Assembly (NCBI GenBank): GCA_910574455.1
Contig: CAJSYZ010000004.1
Span: 3,668,599-3,732,598, forward strand
Source of the DNA: Trichaptum fuscoviolaceum
Taxonomy: Eukaryota > Basidiomycota > Agaricomycetes > Hymenochaetales > Trichaptaceae
Length of the DNA: 64,000 bases
Reading direction: 5' to 3'
Positions within the stretch are counted from its first letter, which is position 1; the number at the start of each line of letters is the position of its first letter. A program made the position numbers and the translations under genes. A model generated the notes under the pieces. The model was not told the DNA's origin. It was given only the letters and a program-made list of their open reading frames with translations, and did not search any database. Below are positions 35,463 to 46,962 of this stretch, one piece after another.

Positions 35463-38400
35463 TTAAAAGTCTGCGCCGTCCGTAGCCGAATCCCATAATG
35501 AACCCTCGTCCTCCTCGCGATCGCCCTCACCTTCCCAGTCCTCTCTGCCTGCGTCATTCTCCTCGCCCTCAAAACCTCCACTGCGTCCATAACCCACGCT
35601 GAAATTCTCGTCCGCATCCTTGTTCTCATCCTGATCCTGATCCTTGTCCTCCTCCTGATCCTTGTCCTCGACCTCGTCTCCCTCGCCAAGCACACTCTCG
35701 TCCTCCATATCGTCTTCCCTATCCTTGAAATCCTCGACTTCTTCGCCGTCATTATCCTTATCCTCCTTGCACTTACTACTTCTAGTAGCGCCCTCGCCAT
35801 ATGTATACTCGCCGCTCGCATCCGCGTCTCCAACGTCAAGATACAGGGAGAAATCCCTGCCAGTGACACCCGATCCAACAAGTTCGGTGTTCTTTCCCGC
35901 ACTAAAATCTTCAATGGAATTGTAAGCTGCTAGGCGGGATCGGACCTTCTCCCAGTTTGATTCAGTAAAAAACGAGGAATTCGACAATAAGTTAACATAG
36001 TCGTCCGTATGAGGCTGCCACAGAGCACTGGTGAAGTACCACTCAGCGCCACCAAACTCTTCTTTGATCTTTTGCAACCGGGCCACTTGCTTGTCGATTG
36101 CAACCTTGACCTGTTCATGAGAAATTCAGCGAATAAAGCCACTATAAGAACTGAAGTAGATAGATACCGCGGTTGCCGCAAGAGCGAGGGCACCGATAGG
36201 CTTTCCTATTGTGTTTTTATCCAGTACTTTATGCCGACCCAGGGCCAAGACTAGGTGTACGGACAACACTGAGATTACAAGATCAGAGCAGAACAACCCT
36301 TGCTTCTGTACTTTCAGAGTCAATGCAGGGATACGAAGGGTGACATGGGGCAAATTTTTACATACCTTATCCATACTATGCCAGCTTTCCCAGAGGAATG
36401 GTTCAGCTTTCTTCTTGTCGACCATCGTCTGCAACATCTTCACAATTTCTTCGGTCTCCACCGACTTAGAACGCTCGTTGCCGACGAAACTCGAAATTGA
36501 TTGTTCGGCTTTCTCGAACAATTTCTTGCGCCAACTATCAGAGCATCTCTGGGCTGCCTACAGGGCAGATCATACTTGATTCAAAATGGCCGATGAAAGA
36601 CAATAAGGGATGACTCAACTAAAGAACAGATGTCGGCCAATTGCGTGTCGTAACTAAGTTCGACAGAATCAAACACCTTCCCCCACAAGGCTCCGATGGA
36701 CTTATTGTCCGGGTTTTGCCATGGAGTTGTGGACTTTCCAACTGCGCGATACAGCGAAGGCAGAAGAATGTGAGTCCAGCCTGCCTGAGTTCCGGGAGGG
36801 AGACACTGATTCGTTGCCCTTTTTTTGCCGGGAGCGCGGGATCCCTCCCTTCCGATACTATTTCTATCCTTGTCCTCAAGCCCTACAGATGTCTGCATTT
36901 CTGCAAGTTAGTGGATGTATATCATAGACATGATTTGATTAACGCACAGAGCTAGTAGTCCGAGAGACTTTGCGATGACCAAGATGAGCCTTGGTTGCGA
37001 GCACTTCGGGTTCAGGACTGATGGATACTGTCGTCATCGCAGGTGATTGTGCTCGTGGTGTTAGCGACACCTCACAACCACTTGCCTGTTAAAGGAGCCT
37101 TGAATTAGTACACGAATCAATTGCAGCAATTAGCTCACACTTGCAATATGTTGCGCATGAGCCGCCAGAGACCTCTTCAAATTGCGAATAGAAGTAGAAG
37201 ATTTCATCTGTAGCAATTAGAGGAATTGTTACCAAGAAAAGCTCGAAGAGAATTGAATACCAGTATATCAGCCTGAGAATGACTGTCTTGCAGTTTACTC
37301 TTGTTACTAGTAGTGAGGTTCAAATCCTTGTTGCTTAATCAGAAATGATATGAAATGGAGATTAGAAGGATTAACACTAACTGTCGAGGCAGCCTGTGAT
37401 GACGGCTTCTTCATATACACGTTCATGCTAGTCTGTTTTAGATAGTAAGGAAGTGATCTGAATATTGGGTGGAAATGCAAGAATTACCACGGCATGCGAG
37501 TTAGAGTCCGGCGGTGACTTCCTCTTCTTATTATTCGCGATCATGCTGTCCTACAATAAGCAAAGCTTAGTAGACGACCAGATCCTTGCCAAAGAAAGGG
37601 GTGCAGAAAGTTGTCCTATTGAGTGTCGATGCCTACACATACCTGCATCTGCAGATACAACGCCGGCGATTGCTCTCTATGTCCATCGACAGTAATACCC
37701 TCCTGACGAGATGACAGGTGAGTAGTGAGGGGGTAAAAGCAGAATAAACTTACCGTTACATCAAGCTGGGAGTTGGCGATTCTCTGCATTTTCGCGCCCT
37801 ATTCAGAGTACGGTTTGGTAAGTAATGAAGTAAAGATATGTCGACGCCGAAGGACACAAGAAAGTCCGGCACCAGATCCATGCTTTGATGTGAAACACTC
37901 ACCTGAACGGCCGATTGTCTCCTGATATTCTTCTTCTCCAGAGCACAAAGAAGGAAGGATAAGTAGCGCGAACGAAGCAAGACATTATGATGCCACTTAC
38001 CAACGTTGTAGGAGCCTGCAAGTCGGAGAGAGTGTCGCGGGATAGCTTCCTTTTCTTCGATTTATTGCTGGCTCCATCCTGATACGATACAGAAACATTG
38101 TTAATTAGCCATCATTGTGCATGGGACTCCACCGATGCATAGTCTCTGTGAATCGAACGATTTCTTTGAACTTTAAGCGGCACTCACATTGGCTTGGGGC
38201 GGTATTGTAAGTCTCCTCGCGTCCTAATTAAACGCACAATCAAAATATTAAGATTTCATCTGCCAGTCTAATGAATGCTTTAACCAACTCACATTATCAG
38301 TGTCGGAGTCAACAAGATGTGCCGTCTGTCGCTCGCTCGCAAAGCTATTCTTTACACCTTGAAAACTCGTGAGGGTTACTGTCTCTCCTTCATCCTCCCA

Positions 38401-39836
38401 AGGACTAAAGTTTGCATCCTCTTGCACCGAGGCGGGGAGCCTAAATTTTCCTTGTGTCAGCCAGGCTCACAACTTGAAACAAAGATAAGGATGTGAGCAT
38501 TATAAGTGAAGAAGCTGCAACGTTCGGGTTCATGATGATCTTGAAGAAGTGTGGCACGGCGGTGACCCGCCGGGCCGCCACGGTCGCTGCCACTGGCAGT
38601 GTCACTGGCGCACGCGTGGCACGCTCAAACTGCCACTGGCAGTGGCGGGCGCATTCAAGCTATCAGTACTAGTACTACTAGTAGTAGTAGTAAGTAGTAC
38701 TACAATGATAAGCTTCAAGTAGCTGAGTTTAAATCAAGCTTCACACTTACTATCAACTTGAATTTGTTTGAATTTGAAACTCATCTTTCGTACTATGATG
38801 CGAACGGTTGAGTAGTACGACTTCAAACTCACAAGTCAATATCTTCTACTATCTTCCTTGCGATCTCAGGATTTCTGCCCTCTCCGCCGAAGAAAGTGGA
38901 TCCATCTGTGTTGCGAAGTGCCCTGACAGGTTGCTTTGTCTTATCGTTCCGTTTCGACGTATTGGGCAAGTCTATCATGTCTGTATCCTCACCAGAAAGA
39001 CTGCTGTCCTGTCCTGCAAGCGTACTATGATAGCCAGTGCCTCCTATGATACGACTTGAAGCCTTTGCGCCCTGCACACAAGTACGGAAAGGAAGTGCAC
39101 CTCTGGTGTCCTTTTTCCTCGCCTTTTTTGCGCGCTCTCTATCTGGTCCATCGGAATTGGCTGCATCATAACGTGAGTCAATATGTTCATCTTTCAAAAC
39201 CTAAAGTCGTAAAGGTAATGCAACTTACGAACATAAAAGTTTGCATTGCCTTCAGCTTCACAAAAGCTGTCTTTTTCCTCGTTCGTTGAACCTGCAATGC
39301 CAATATCTGGTAACTCGACTGTCGCTGTCTTGAAGATAAGGACTCACTAGCTTCAGGAGTGTCTTTCGGTTTTTTTAGCCCTCGTTTGTCAGTGCCAGCC
39401 AGCTTAGGTGCAGTTGAGCCCATCTGGGTGCGAATGTCAAGAGCCTTCGACAAATTCTTCTCAAGCTCCATCGTCTCCAGTATTGCTGTTTCCTGTTGCT
39501 CTGCTGCAGCTCTCTTTTTGCGTACCTTCTCAGATGCCTCTTGTTCTTTTGCTGCCCGTTTCTGTTCCGCATCAAGTTTTCTCTTCTCTCTTGCATCCGC
39601 GGCTTGTTGAGCCGCAGCTTCGCGCAGAGCTTGCCCGTTCTTCCTTCTGTTTTTCCTTCTCCCTCCTTTTCCCTCAATGCCTCACCACGCTTTGAGGCCT
39701 GCTCTTCTCTCCTTCTCTCCTTCTCTTCTTTCTCCCTCAATACCTCCTCTTTCGTTCGACGTGTTCTGAGTTTATTGACTATGGCTCCCGGGTGCTGATT
39801 GCTATTCTTAGCCCGCGTTTGTCTTCGAGTTGACAT
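35463..39836 (-). CDS. Large multi-exon protein of the mobile-element province, acidic C-terminus
   Basis: Function unknown; it recalls the lineage-expanded Agaricomycete proteins sometimes labelled DUF6532 that travel with DNA transposons (weak memory-based link). It starts MSTRRQTRAKNSNQHPGA at 39836 with a Lys/Glu/Arg-rich coiled coil. A frame change near 39650, from the first frame to one reading REAAAQQAADAREKRK, is either a 1-base frameshift or a missed tiny intron. Many small exons follow (38829-39197, about 38300-38460, and others to 37000). A globular part contains HILLPSLYRAVGKSTTPWQN, PFLWESWHSMDK, GLFCSDLVISVLS and GKPIGALALAATAVSIYF. The last exon ends in a long Asp/Glu tail (about 35820-35470). 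One intron (about 38461-38836) is filled with palindromic repeat words. Confidence 0.5.
38575..38720. repeat. Palindromic-word island inside an intron
   Basis: Contains CTGCCACTGGCAGTGTCACTGG, a second CTGCCACTGGCAGTGGC and then a run of AGTACTAGTACTACTAGTAG. It lies between exons that join in frame (…VEDIDL to LPASVQED…), so it is probably transcribed as intron RNA. Confidence 0.75.
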
Positions 39837-39939
39837 TCTTGTGCAGTGTTTCAAGTCGAGGCACGCTGACAGGTGCTATGAGTTTCGATGGTGAATCGAG
39901 TTGGCAAAGGTGCAAGTTGTAAGTTGAAGTTGGAGATGA

Positions 39940-40260
39940 GGGCGCCTATTCAAGGAAAATTTACGCCCACTTGCACTTGCTGGCACTGGCAGTGCCAGTG
40001 ATTGGCAGCCTTCAAGTTAGGCTGACTCGGAATGAGCCTGACTCAGACTCGGACTTGGACACTCGGATACTCAGGCTAGCTCTATTACTAGTACTATCAC
40101 AGTGCTACTGGTACTAGTACTACTCACTGGCACTTGCAGGCTCACTGGCAGGCTGGCGGCGGTGCCACTGAGTCACTGACAGCCTGAGGCTGTGGCTACT
40201 CAGGCTACCGGTACTACTACTAGTAGTACTACTAACTTCAAGTTGTTACTACGCGGGCGT
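39940..40260. repeat. Palindromic-word island between divergent genes
   Basis: Between the minus-strand gene start (39836) and the Plavaka start (40315). It carries the near-perfect dyad CTGGCACTGGCAGTGCCAG (about 39980-39998), CAGGCT/AGCCTGA words and several ACTAGTACT-type runs, ending with TACTACTACTAGTAGTACTA (about 40210-40230). It must also serve as the divergent promoter region for both genes. Confidence 0.75.
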
Positions 40261-40314
40261 CACCGCTGAGCGTGCCATTCAACTTTAAATTCAGCGTTCA
40301 ATTTACTGGAACTA

Positions 40315-42375
40315 ATGCCGGTAACTCGGCGAAGGCCCAAACCCGTTCATCTTACAGATATCTTCCCCCCGACTATTCGATGCACCTTCTCCTTCTGCAG
40401 CAGGAGGTTCAAGAATCAATCCGCAAGGACAAGACATGAATATTCAGCTCACCCGTCATCATTTGCAACAAGACCTGCTGCTTGTGGTTACGACTTGGAT
40501 TCCTCACCCAAGCGACCCGCACGACCTTCGACACCTCAAGCTCTTCCCGGCTCTCCTGAACTTCCAACAGACTTGGAGGGCCATCATGAAGATGAAAGTG
40601 GCTGCAACTCTTCAAGTTACGACTACGACATTTCTATACTCACACAGGATATCTCGATGCTTAGCTAGGCCGAGACGAGCTGCTTCAAGATTTAGACGGT
40701 CCTGATTGCCTGTCCCATGCTGACACTGGAGATGACGAACTTGAAGACCAAGACCTATCTTCTGCTGATCTGGACTCCGACATTGGAGATTATGAAGAGA
40801 ACAATGATAACTTAAAGGTGTATCACAGATATTTAAATGGTGCGCGCTAAGTATGATGTCCCCAGTTTACTTTAGCATTCTGACACCAAATATCGTGCAG
40901 CCACTCCATGCGATGAAGAAGGGAACTTCTTAGAAAAGGAAGAACCGCCCGTTTCACGGAACGAACCTGCGTCAAATGACTGGTTTCCCTATTCGTGCCG
41001 AGCAGATTTCGAGCTCGCAGATTTTCTCTATCGCGAAGAGCAAATGTCTGCTGGCAACATAACAAAGCTTCTCGGAATTATGAAGGCTTATCAACTAATT
41101 CAGTCCACGGAGAACGCAAAATCTATTAGATATCCCGAATTGGACGCGACAGATCCAATGATGACTCAAGTCTGGATACAGCTGGTGCACTGCTCGATGG
41201 AGATGCACAAAATTTGTACAAGATCATTGACACTACAAAAGTCGGTGATGTATCTTGGAAATCCTTCAGTAACTTCTACACTAACAACAATGGCCAAAAA
41301 GCGACAAACGAGAACATCGAGTCATGGAAGAGGAAAGAATATGATGTATGGTATCGGGATCCTTTGGAAGTAATCCGAAATTTGGTGGATAACCCGGCTT
41401 TAGAAGGCGAATTTGACTTTGTCCCGTTTCGTGAATTTCAGACAAAGGAGGACACCAATAATATCAATGACAAAGAACGAGTTTTCAGAAATTACATGTC
41501 CGGGAATTTTGCTTGGGAACAGGCTGTAAGTCATGACTCATTAACTCGCACAGATACTTATTATCCTTGACTTAGAACAAGATCTACGCAGAAGATAAAG
41601 CAGTCCATGGATCTATGTTCGTCCCGGTCATTTTAGGGAGCGATAAGACAACGGTTTCTGTTGGAACTGGCAATAATGAATACTATCCTTTGTATCTCTC
41701 GATTGGGAATGTATCAAACAAGGCCCGGCGGTCCCAGAAACTGAATACAGTCCAGCTCATAGCATTTCTGGCAATACCAAAGAGTATGTGTTAATAGTGA
41801 TCTATTCAATTGACTTCTGATGCTTTGCAGCTGAGCGGCAATACAAAAAGTCAGATGACTTCCGGCACTTTCGACATCAGATCTTTCATTCGTCTATATC
41901 GAGGATCTTAATCTCGCTGAAATCCGCAATGATCATGAACACTCAGAAAACCATTCTCCGGTGCCCTGATGGTCACTTGCGTAGGTCGGTTTTCGGACTC
42001 GGCTCATATATAGCCGATTATCCGGAACAGGTCAGCCTTTGCGCCATATGTACTGGATGGTGCTGCAAGTAAGTACTACCGCCCTCAGGCTTTCCTGAAA
42101 TCAAGCTCTGTGGTGATGACTTACTTTCGACATTATAGATGCACAGCGCCTCACAAGGACCTCGATAATCCGGAATTTGTATCAATTCCTCGAACAAAAG
42201 AGCTGCACGAACGATTGATAGAACAGGTAGACGCCAACAACATGAATAAAGCAACAATTCGGAAAGAGTACGGATTCCACCAGGACATTGTGGTACGTGC
42301 TTCAAATTATTCATTGGATGCGTATATTGCAACTGATACGTTGCTCCGTAGCCTTTCACCAATGACATTCCACGC
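40315..42375 (+). pseudogene. Plavaka-type transposase, 5' part, cut by retrotransposon
   Basis: N-terminal half of a Plavaka (CACTA/CMC-like) DNA transposase. It starts MPVTRRRPKPVHLTD and has a C2H2-like finger (CTFSFC ... HEYSAH) at about residues 24-48. An acidic region follows; the frame changes near 40668, by a small intron or a frameshift. Typical Plavaka blocks come next: TPCDEEGNFL, DFELADFLYREEQMSAGNI, EYDVWYRDPLEVIRNLVDNP, FVPVILGSDKTTVSVGTGNN, EYYPLYLSIGNVSN, LRCPDGHLRRSVFGLGSYIA and YPEQVSLCAICTGWC. It ends in PFTNDIPR at the retrotransposon boundary. Introns are short GT-AG ones (for example about 40840-40898). The downstream part resumes at 49084. Confidence 0.85.
42371..42375. 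repeat. Target-site duplication, left copy (CACGC)
   Basis: CACGC directly before the left LTR, repeated directly after the right LTR at 49079-49083. A 5-base duplication is typical of Ty3/gypsy integration. Confidence 0.95.
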
Positions 42376-43192
42376 TGTTACGACCGTCGGGAATTGTAGC
42401 GGGAAACAGTTTCGGGAAACTGGAATTCGCGACAAGAACCCGCGTTCGGGAATCTGGATTCGCGACTGGGAACGAGCGTGGGAATTCAGGCGGGAAACGC
42501 GCGGGATTCTATCCAGGCGCGTCGCGGGATTCTCAAGGCCAGCTAGGACTCTTCACTGCTTTGAACGTCAAGTAAGCGGATCCCTAAGGAAGCACTCCAC
42601 AAGTAAGTATTGCGCAACTAACTACACAGGAGAAAAGAGAGAGATCGCACCTAAGGAAGCACTCCACAAGAGGTCAAAAGTGGGGTGCTCCTTACGATGC
42701 CTACAGCTATTTATCTACTTCGTAAAGACTGTATAGTTAATCTACGCTAAGTGTCCTTGCGCAATGCGCACCTATCTACTACAAACGATACATGCTACGA
42801 CCGCACTGCTAGGCATGTCTATCCCGTCTCTCCAGATGGCTACGGCCTGTCCGTGGACGTCAGCGTCCGGTCCGGGGCCGCGACTAGCCAGACTAGGTAT
42901 GCCAGACTGTTGCAGGTCGTCACCTTGAGGTACTAGCGGATTAACGAGCGTATACTGATAAGTGAATGTACGTGTGCCGTGGCGGGTCGTCGTAAATGAG
43001 TGTGTGTAGCGTGCATGGTTGCCGGGACGGTGGTGCGGGATAAGTCACGTGAGCATGGGATCGTGCGATTCGGGAATGAGGTTTCGCGCGGGGAATCCAA
43101 TGGCGGGATTCTCCCCGCGGGTTTGTCTGCTCATGTCGGGATCCTTGGCGGGAAAGTGCGGGAAATGAGAAAAGGAGCCCGGGATCTCGACA
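42376..43192 (-). repeat. LTR (3' LTR of the minus-oriented element), 817 bases
   Basis: On the + strand it begins TGTTACGACCGTCGGG and ends ATCTCGACA. It is collinear with 48261-49078 over its full length with one base missing. The last ~49 codons of the pol frame run into it. Confidence 0.96.
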
Positions 43193-46100
43193 TTACCCCC
43201 CTCCAAAGGCGCAACTCCGGGGCGCCAAGCTTGAATCTTGCTCAGGTCACAGAGCTCGATAGCGTTGACTTCTCGAGGGGCGTCCGGGTGTTTTCGATAG
43301 AAACTGCGAATTTTAGCCTTTGCATTACCCATATCCTTTGCGGGAATCCATGTATCTTCCGCGCTCGAATATCCCTTCCATCGTACCAAATATTCAAACC
43401 TCCGTCTAAACCGTCTAGCGTCCAGTACCTCTTCCACCTCGTATTCCAGATCTCCTTCTACTTCGACTGGGGGCGGCGGGGGTTGCGTTCGACCGGGAAT
43501 GTCGTCTTCGTGGTATGGCGAGAGCAGCGATACGTGAAATACGGGATGAATCTTCAGCGACGCGGGGAGTTCGAGTTCGTAGGTGAGGTCACTTAGCTTT
43601 GCCTTCACTTTATACGGCCCTAGTCGTTTCGGTAATAATTTGCGCGCTCCCGGTCGCCGAACGTTCGTCGCCTCGAGCCATACTTTATCCCCGACTGCGT
43701 ACTGCGGGGCCTCGTTCCTGGCCTGATCGTAGTGCTGCTTCATGCGCTCTGCCGCAACCTCCAAAGCCGCTCTTGCCTCTTCCTGTGCCTGCTGAAGTTC
43801 CTGCAGTCGTGCGTCCGCGGCGGGGACCGTGGACAGGCCGTCGCTCGGGGCAATCGTGAATTCGGGATTGTAGCCGTAGACGAGCGCGAACGGGGATTGT
43901 CGTGTTGCCGCGTGCGCTTTCGTGTTGTGCGCGAACTCTGCCATTGGGAGTAATCCGGCCCAGTTTTCTTGTCGTGTATCTATGAAAGCCCGTAAATATT
44001 GTTCCAGCTCTTGGTTTACCCTTTCGGTTTGCCCATCCGTCTGCGGGTGATACGCAGTCGACGTGGTACCCTTGATACCGAGTCGGGAAAAAAGGGCTTT
44101 CATGAACTGCGCGACAAACTGTGGTCCGCGGTCGGATATGATCTGGCGGGGGGTTCCGTGCAGCTTCCAGACGTGTTGCAGGAAGAGTTCCGCAGTTTCC
44201 GGTGCATCGACATCAGACGTGGTCGGGATAAAATGCGCTTGCTTGGTGAGACGGTCGACCACCACGAAAATTGCGTCGTAATCCTCAGATCGAGGGAGCT
44301 GGGTGATGAAATCGCACGAAATCGCCTGCCAGGGGCCCTGCGGGATTTCGTTCGGTTGCAGGAGTCCTACCGGGCGTTGGGATCGGTTCTTCGTGCGTGC
44401 ACAGGTATCGCATCCCGAAACGTATCGTTCTACGAAGTTAGACATCCCGGGCCACCAGTAGTTGCGGCTTACCATCTCAAACGTTTTCCAACGTCCAGGA
44501 TGTCCGGCGGGGAGACTGTCGTGGTAAGTCTTCACCACATCCCGGCGAATGGTCTCGTCTTTCGGGACGTAAACCTTACCCTGGTACAGGATGAGGCCTT
44601 CCTCGGTGCTCCAGTCCTCAAGTTCCTTGGTCAGGACTCGAGGCGCCTTGGACTTGACCAGCTCGATCGCGTCCACCAGTTCGTCTTCATATTGATCTGA
44701 CTTACGAATGCGTCGTAGGAGGGCCTGATCCCCGTGTACCTGCGTCATTCCCCGACGAATTGCCTTTAGTCGAAACATTTCGGGGGTCAAGAGGGTCCGT
44801 CCCGTGTTGTCTTCGCCTTCGGGTTGAAGATCGACGCGTCGTGACATGGCGTCGGGTTTGCCCCCGAGTCGCCCTGGGCGATGGCGAATCGTAAAATCGA
44901 AGCGGGTGAGGAACAGACTCCACCGGGCTTGGCGTCGCGTCAGCGTTCGGGATTCAGAGAAATATAGCAGATTCTTGTGGTCAGACACGATATCGAGTTT
45001 ATGACTCGCACCTTCGAGATAATGTCGCCACTCGTCAAGAGCTCGAATAATCGCGAGTAGCTCCTTGTCATAAATCTCGTAGTTGCGTTCCGCATCGTTG
45101 AGGGATTTCGAGAAAAAGGCGACCGGATGTATCAGCCCGTCGTCGCCTTCCTGGGACAAGACCGCGCCGGTCGCGAAATCAGAGGCGTCGCATTCCACGA
45201 TGAATTGTCGCGACATGTCTGGCATCATCAGGACGGGGGCGGTCGTGAACATGCGCTTGAGATAGTCGAAGGCGAACTGCTGGTTTTCTGTCCAGGCCCA
45301 GCGAACGTCCTTCTTCAGCAGCGTCGTGAGCGGTTTGACGATGTGCGAGAAATCCCGAATGAAGCGTCGATAGAAATTCGCGAACCCGAGGAAGGCTTGA
45401 ATGTCTTTCACCTTTTTCGGGGTAGGCCAGTCGAGGACCGCCTGTACCTTGGCGGGATCCATCGCCACCTTTCCCTGCGAAATAATCATCCCGAGATACT
45501 CGACGGAAGTCTGTTTGAATTTGCACTTTTCGGGTTTACAGAACAAGTCGTTTTCGCGCAGCCGCTTAAGGACTTCCCGTACGTGTTCCTCGTGCTGCGA
45601 TTCATCTTCGGAAAAGATTAGCAAGTCGTCAAGATAGATGATCACGTATACTCCAATGAGATCTTTGAAGATATCGTTCATCATATGCTGGAAGGTCGCC
45701 GGGGCATTCGTGAGCCCGAATGTCATCACCGTTGGTTCGAAATGTCCTGCCTGAGTCCGAAATGCGGCCTTCCACTCGTCGCCTTGCTTCAGTCGCACGT
45801 TGTGGTAGCCCCATCGCAAATCTAGCGTCGTGAAAACCTTCGCCTTTTGCAGTGCGTCTACGAGTTCCATCGTGAGGGGAAGCGGGTATCGATTCTTGAC
45901 CGTGATATCGTTCAGTCGTCGGTAATCGACTACCATGCGCAAGGTTCCGTCCTTTTTCTTGATAAAGAAGACGGGAGCCGCTGCAGGGGATTTCGAAGGT
46001 CGTATGTACCCTTTGCGCAGGTTTTCGTCAACGAATTCGCGAAGGGCGTCGCGTTCGGCCGGGGCCAACGGATAGATTTTGCTGTACGGGGGAACCTTCC

Positions 46101-46791
46101 CGGGTTCTAAATCTATGGCGTGATCATACGGCTTGCGTAGTGGAAGCCTTTCGGATTCAACTTTCGAGAAAACGTCGGCAAACTCACGAAATTCGGGGGG
46201 AACTAGTTCCTCGAAGGTTTTCTCGCCTTCCTTCACTGCTGACTTCTCAGCGATGGCCTGGGAGTGGGTGTACGAGGCGGCAATTTTGTACGCGAAGTGG
46301 TCGTCCGCCGTGACGAAGTAGGATTCAGCGTCGTGGTACTGGTCCCAATATTTTTCTGAGTACCGAAATCCTGGTGGGACAGCTTCCCATTCGGCCTGGG
46401 TCCTGTCGGGCCCCCAGGGGGTCTCGACTTCTTCTGCTATGGCGAGGCGGGGAAGCGGGACCAGGCGTTGCTGGTTGTCACACTGAGGTGGGCAGCGGTT
46501 GAGATCGACCACATCGTTGGTCCAGTCAATGGTTGGGTTATGGTGCCGCAACCAGTCGATCCCCATGATAATATCGTCGTCGCCAATATCCGCGACGGCC
46601 ATGGTCAACTGTTCTAAGTGTCCCTTCATCTCGACGTTGAGGACTACTTCCTGGGTGATGCGTCCAATCGCGTTCGGGGAATTGTCCGCGTTGCGCAAAA
46701 GTATCGGGATTACCAATTCCCGAGTCTGGAGTCCGTGTCGCGAAACGTAGCGGGAATTTATGAAAGTTCCCGACGCACCGCTGTCTAACAT
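43045..46791 (-). CDS. pol: Retrotransposon Pol: protease, RT, RNase H, integrase, chromodomain
   Basis: 1248-codon uninterrupted frame starting MLDSGASGTFINSRY, the aspartic protease active site (DSGAS). RT follows from about residue 240 (YSKIYPLAPAERDAL, then the catalytic YLDD in VIIYLDDLLIF), then RNase H (VECDASDFATGAVLSQEG). Integrase has an HHCC finger (YHDSLPAGHPG ... CDTCARTKNR) and the DDE core (ISCDFITQLP, SDRGPQFVAQF). Near the end is a chromodomain (EVEEVLDARRFRRRFEYLVR, WKGYSSAEDTWIPAKDM), which in this class targets integration to modified chromatin. The frame reads 49 codons into the LTR before stopping. The ATG follows an in-frame TGA (46842-46840) by 16 codons. Confidence 0.95.
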   Translation of the reverse strand: MLDSGASGTFINSRYVSRHGLQTRELVIPILLRNADNSPNAIGRITQEVVLNVEMKGHLEQLTMAVADIGDDDIIMGIDWLRHHNPTIDWTNDVVDLNRCPPQCDNQQRLVPLPRLAIAEEVETPWGPDRTQAEWEAVPPGFRYSEKYWDQYHDAESYFVTADDHFAYKIAASYTHSQAIAEKSAVKEGEKTFEELVPPEFREFADVFSKVESERLPLRKPYDHAIDLEPGKVPPYSKIYPLAPAERDALREFVDENLRKGYIRPSKSPAAAPVFFIKKKDGTLRMVVDYRRLNDITVKNRYPLPLTMELVDALQKAKVFTTLDLRWGYHNVRLKQGDEWKAAFRTQAGHFEPTVMTFGLTNAPATFQHMMNDIFKDLIGVYVIIYLDDLLIFSEDESQHEEHVREVLKRLRENDLFCKPEKCKFKQTSVEYLGMIISQGKVAMDPAKVQAVLDWPTPKKVKDIQAFLGFANFYRRFIRDFSHIVKPLTTLLKKDVRWAWTENQQFAFDYLKRMFTTAPVLMMPDMSRQFIVECDASDFATGAVLSQEGDDGLIHPVAFFSKSLNDAERNYEIYDKELLAIIRALDEWRHYLEGASHKLDIVSDHKNLLYFSESRTLTRRQARWSLFLTRFDFTIRHRPGRLGGKPDAMSRRVDLQPEGEDNTGRTLLTPEMFRLKAIRRGMTQVHGDQALLRRIRKSDQYEDELVDAIELVKSKAPRVLTKELEDWSTEEGLILYQGKVYVPKDETIRRDVVKTYHDSLPAGHPGRWKTFEMVSRNYWWPGMSNFVERYVSGCDTCARTKNRSQRPVGLLQPNEIPQGPWQAISCDFITQLPRSEDYDAIFVVVDRLTKQAHFIPTTSDVDAPETAELFLQHVWKLHGTPRQIISDRGPQFVAQFMKALFSRLGIKGTTSTAYHPQTDGQTERVNQELEQYLRAFIDTRQENWAGLLPMAEFAHNTKAHAATRQSPFALVYGYNPEFTIAPSDGLSTVPAADARLQELQQAQEEARAALEVAAERMKQHYDQARNEAPQYAVGDKVWLEATNVRRPGARKLLPKRLGPYKVKAKLSDLTYELELPASLKIHPVFHVSLLSPYHEDDIPGRTQPPPPPVEVEGDLEYEVEEVLDARRFRRRFEYLVRWKGYSSAEDTWIPAKDMGNAKAKIRSFYRKHPDAPREVNAIELCDLSKIQAWRPGVAPLEGGNVEIPGSFSHFPHFPAKDPDMSRQTRGENPAIGFPARNLIPESHDPMLT
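43193..43204 (-). promoter_or_regulatory. Polypurine tract
   Basis: On the minus strand the sequence next to the 3' LTR reads GGAGGGGGGTAA, the expected plus-strand primer for reverse transcription. Confidence 0.85.
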
Positions 46792-46962
46792 TACTGTGGC
46801 TAAGGCATCCGTTTTTCCGTCGCTAACCTGTCGGGAACTTCAAATGTCGTCGAAGACGACGGTCTATTGTAGAGATGGTTAAATACAAGGGACCATTATT
46901 AAGAGAGTTCTTCGGCCACAAGGGCGGTTGGGTCGTATAGGGCGCGACTGAGCAATACGACC

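Noticed and set aside
42110..42736. 208-codon frame crossing the transposase and the LTR
   Set aside because: It is a chimera of the transposase exon, an intron and LTR sequence created by the insertion.
42376..43192. Conserved + strand frames in both LTR copies (for example 42751-42936 and 48636-48821)
   Set aside because: They are identical because the LTRs are identical, not because of coding constraint, and they carry no domain.
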